Source: Candidatus Aenigmatarchaeota archaeon
Lineage (GTDB): Archaea; Aenigmatarchaeota; Aenigmatarchaeia; QMZS01
Direction: 5' to 3'
Assembly (NCBI GenBank): GCA_021163805.1
Contig: JAGGTL010000029.1
Span: 1 to 12,770 of the forward strand
DNA length: 12,770 nucleotides
Position 1 is the first letter of the stretch. Every line of letters starts with the position of its first letter. The notes beneath the pieces are model-generated. The model searched no databases. It had not been told where the DNA came from and worked only from the letters and a program-made list of their open reading frames with translations. A program made the position numbers and the translations under genes. Of the stretch, positions 12,712-12,770 are shown one piece after another.

Positions 12712-12747
12712 AGTTCCCAGAAAAGTTCCCAAAAAACTACCCAAAAA
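12712..12747 (+). repeat. Three 12-bp tandem repeats
   Basis: AGTTCCCAGAAA, AGTTCCCAAAAA and ACTACCCAAAAA follow each other with a 12-bp period just downstream of tRNA-Ser. No start codon allows a coding reading inside the window. The role is unknown; the region continues past the edge. Confidence 0.6.
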
Positions 12748-12770
12748 ATTATTGAGCTAATAAGAAAAAA

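Overview
The window is archaeal chromosome, AT-rich, and probably from a DPANN-type lineage. The evidence is a RNA polymerase B subunit split into B'' and B', RpoH, the small subunit of DNA polymerase D, archaeal NAC, the exosome subunit Rrp41 and an archaeal/eukaryotic-type TrpRS. Stable RNA genes carry bulge-helix-bulge (BHB) introns, and starts mostly lack Shine-Dalgarno sites. The lineage is an inference; I cannot place it more precisely.

Layout. 1-1161 (+): the 3' end of rrp41, then NAC and a long-form adenylate kinase overlapping by 4 nt. 1348-1638 (+): a small zinc-ribbon protein, convergent with polD small subunit (1642-3060, -). 3287-6328 (-): a stand-alone 23S rRNA precursor bounded by a long inverted repeat with a BHB motif; no 16S or 5S is next to it. 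6570-6925 (-): tRNA-Ala(UGC). 7052-8742 (+): tRNA-Pro, an unidentified 100-aa protein and trpS. 8726-12445 (-): tRNA-Lys(UUU), rpoH, rpoB2, rpoB1, tightly packed. 12549-12695 (+): tRNA-Ser(GGA).

The remarkable content is in the RNA genes. By hand alignment to the conserved 23S core I find five short insertions (49-62 nt) in the 23S gene. Each can be removed to give a core of conserved length, four of them at well-formed BHB motifs. Two sit at the known archaeal intron sites 1085 and 1927; three sit at about 784, 820 and 2477 (E. coli numbering). None has room for a homing endonuclease. All four tRNA genes are also interrupted (Ala 2, Pro probably 3, Lys 2, Ser 1), mostly outside the usual 37/38 site. 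So about 13 introns plus the 23S processing stem, all apparent substrates of the tRNA-splicing endonuclease, lie within 12.8 kb. The tRNA-Pro gene carries three degenerate copies of its anticodon-loop/intron boundary, so different splice choices would give different proline anticodons.

The predicted mature 23S rRNA (about 2765 nt) also departs from near-universal bases in the peptidyl-transferase centre, A-loop, helix 69 and sarcin-ricin loop. Compensatory changes in helix 89 argue that it is a functional but fast-evolving rRNA.

The protein genes are informational: RNA decay (Rrp41), nascent-chain handling (NAC), replication (PolD), transcription (RpoH/B''/B') and translation (TrpRS, tRNAs, 23S). 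In two places a tRNA is followed within 7-11 nt by a protein start codon, suggesting that tRNA 3' processing creates the mRNA 5' end.
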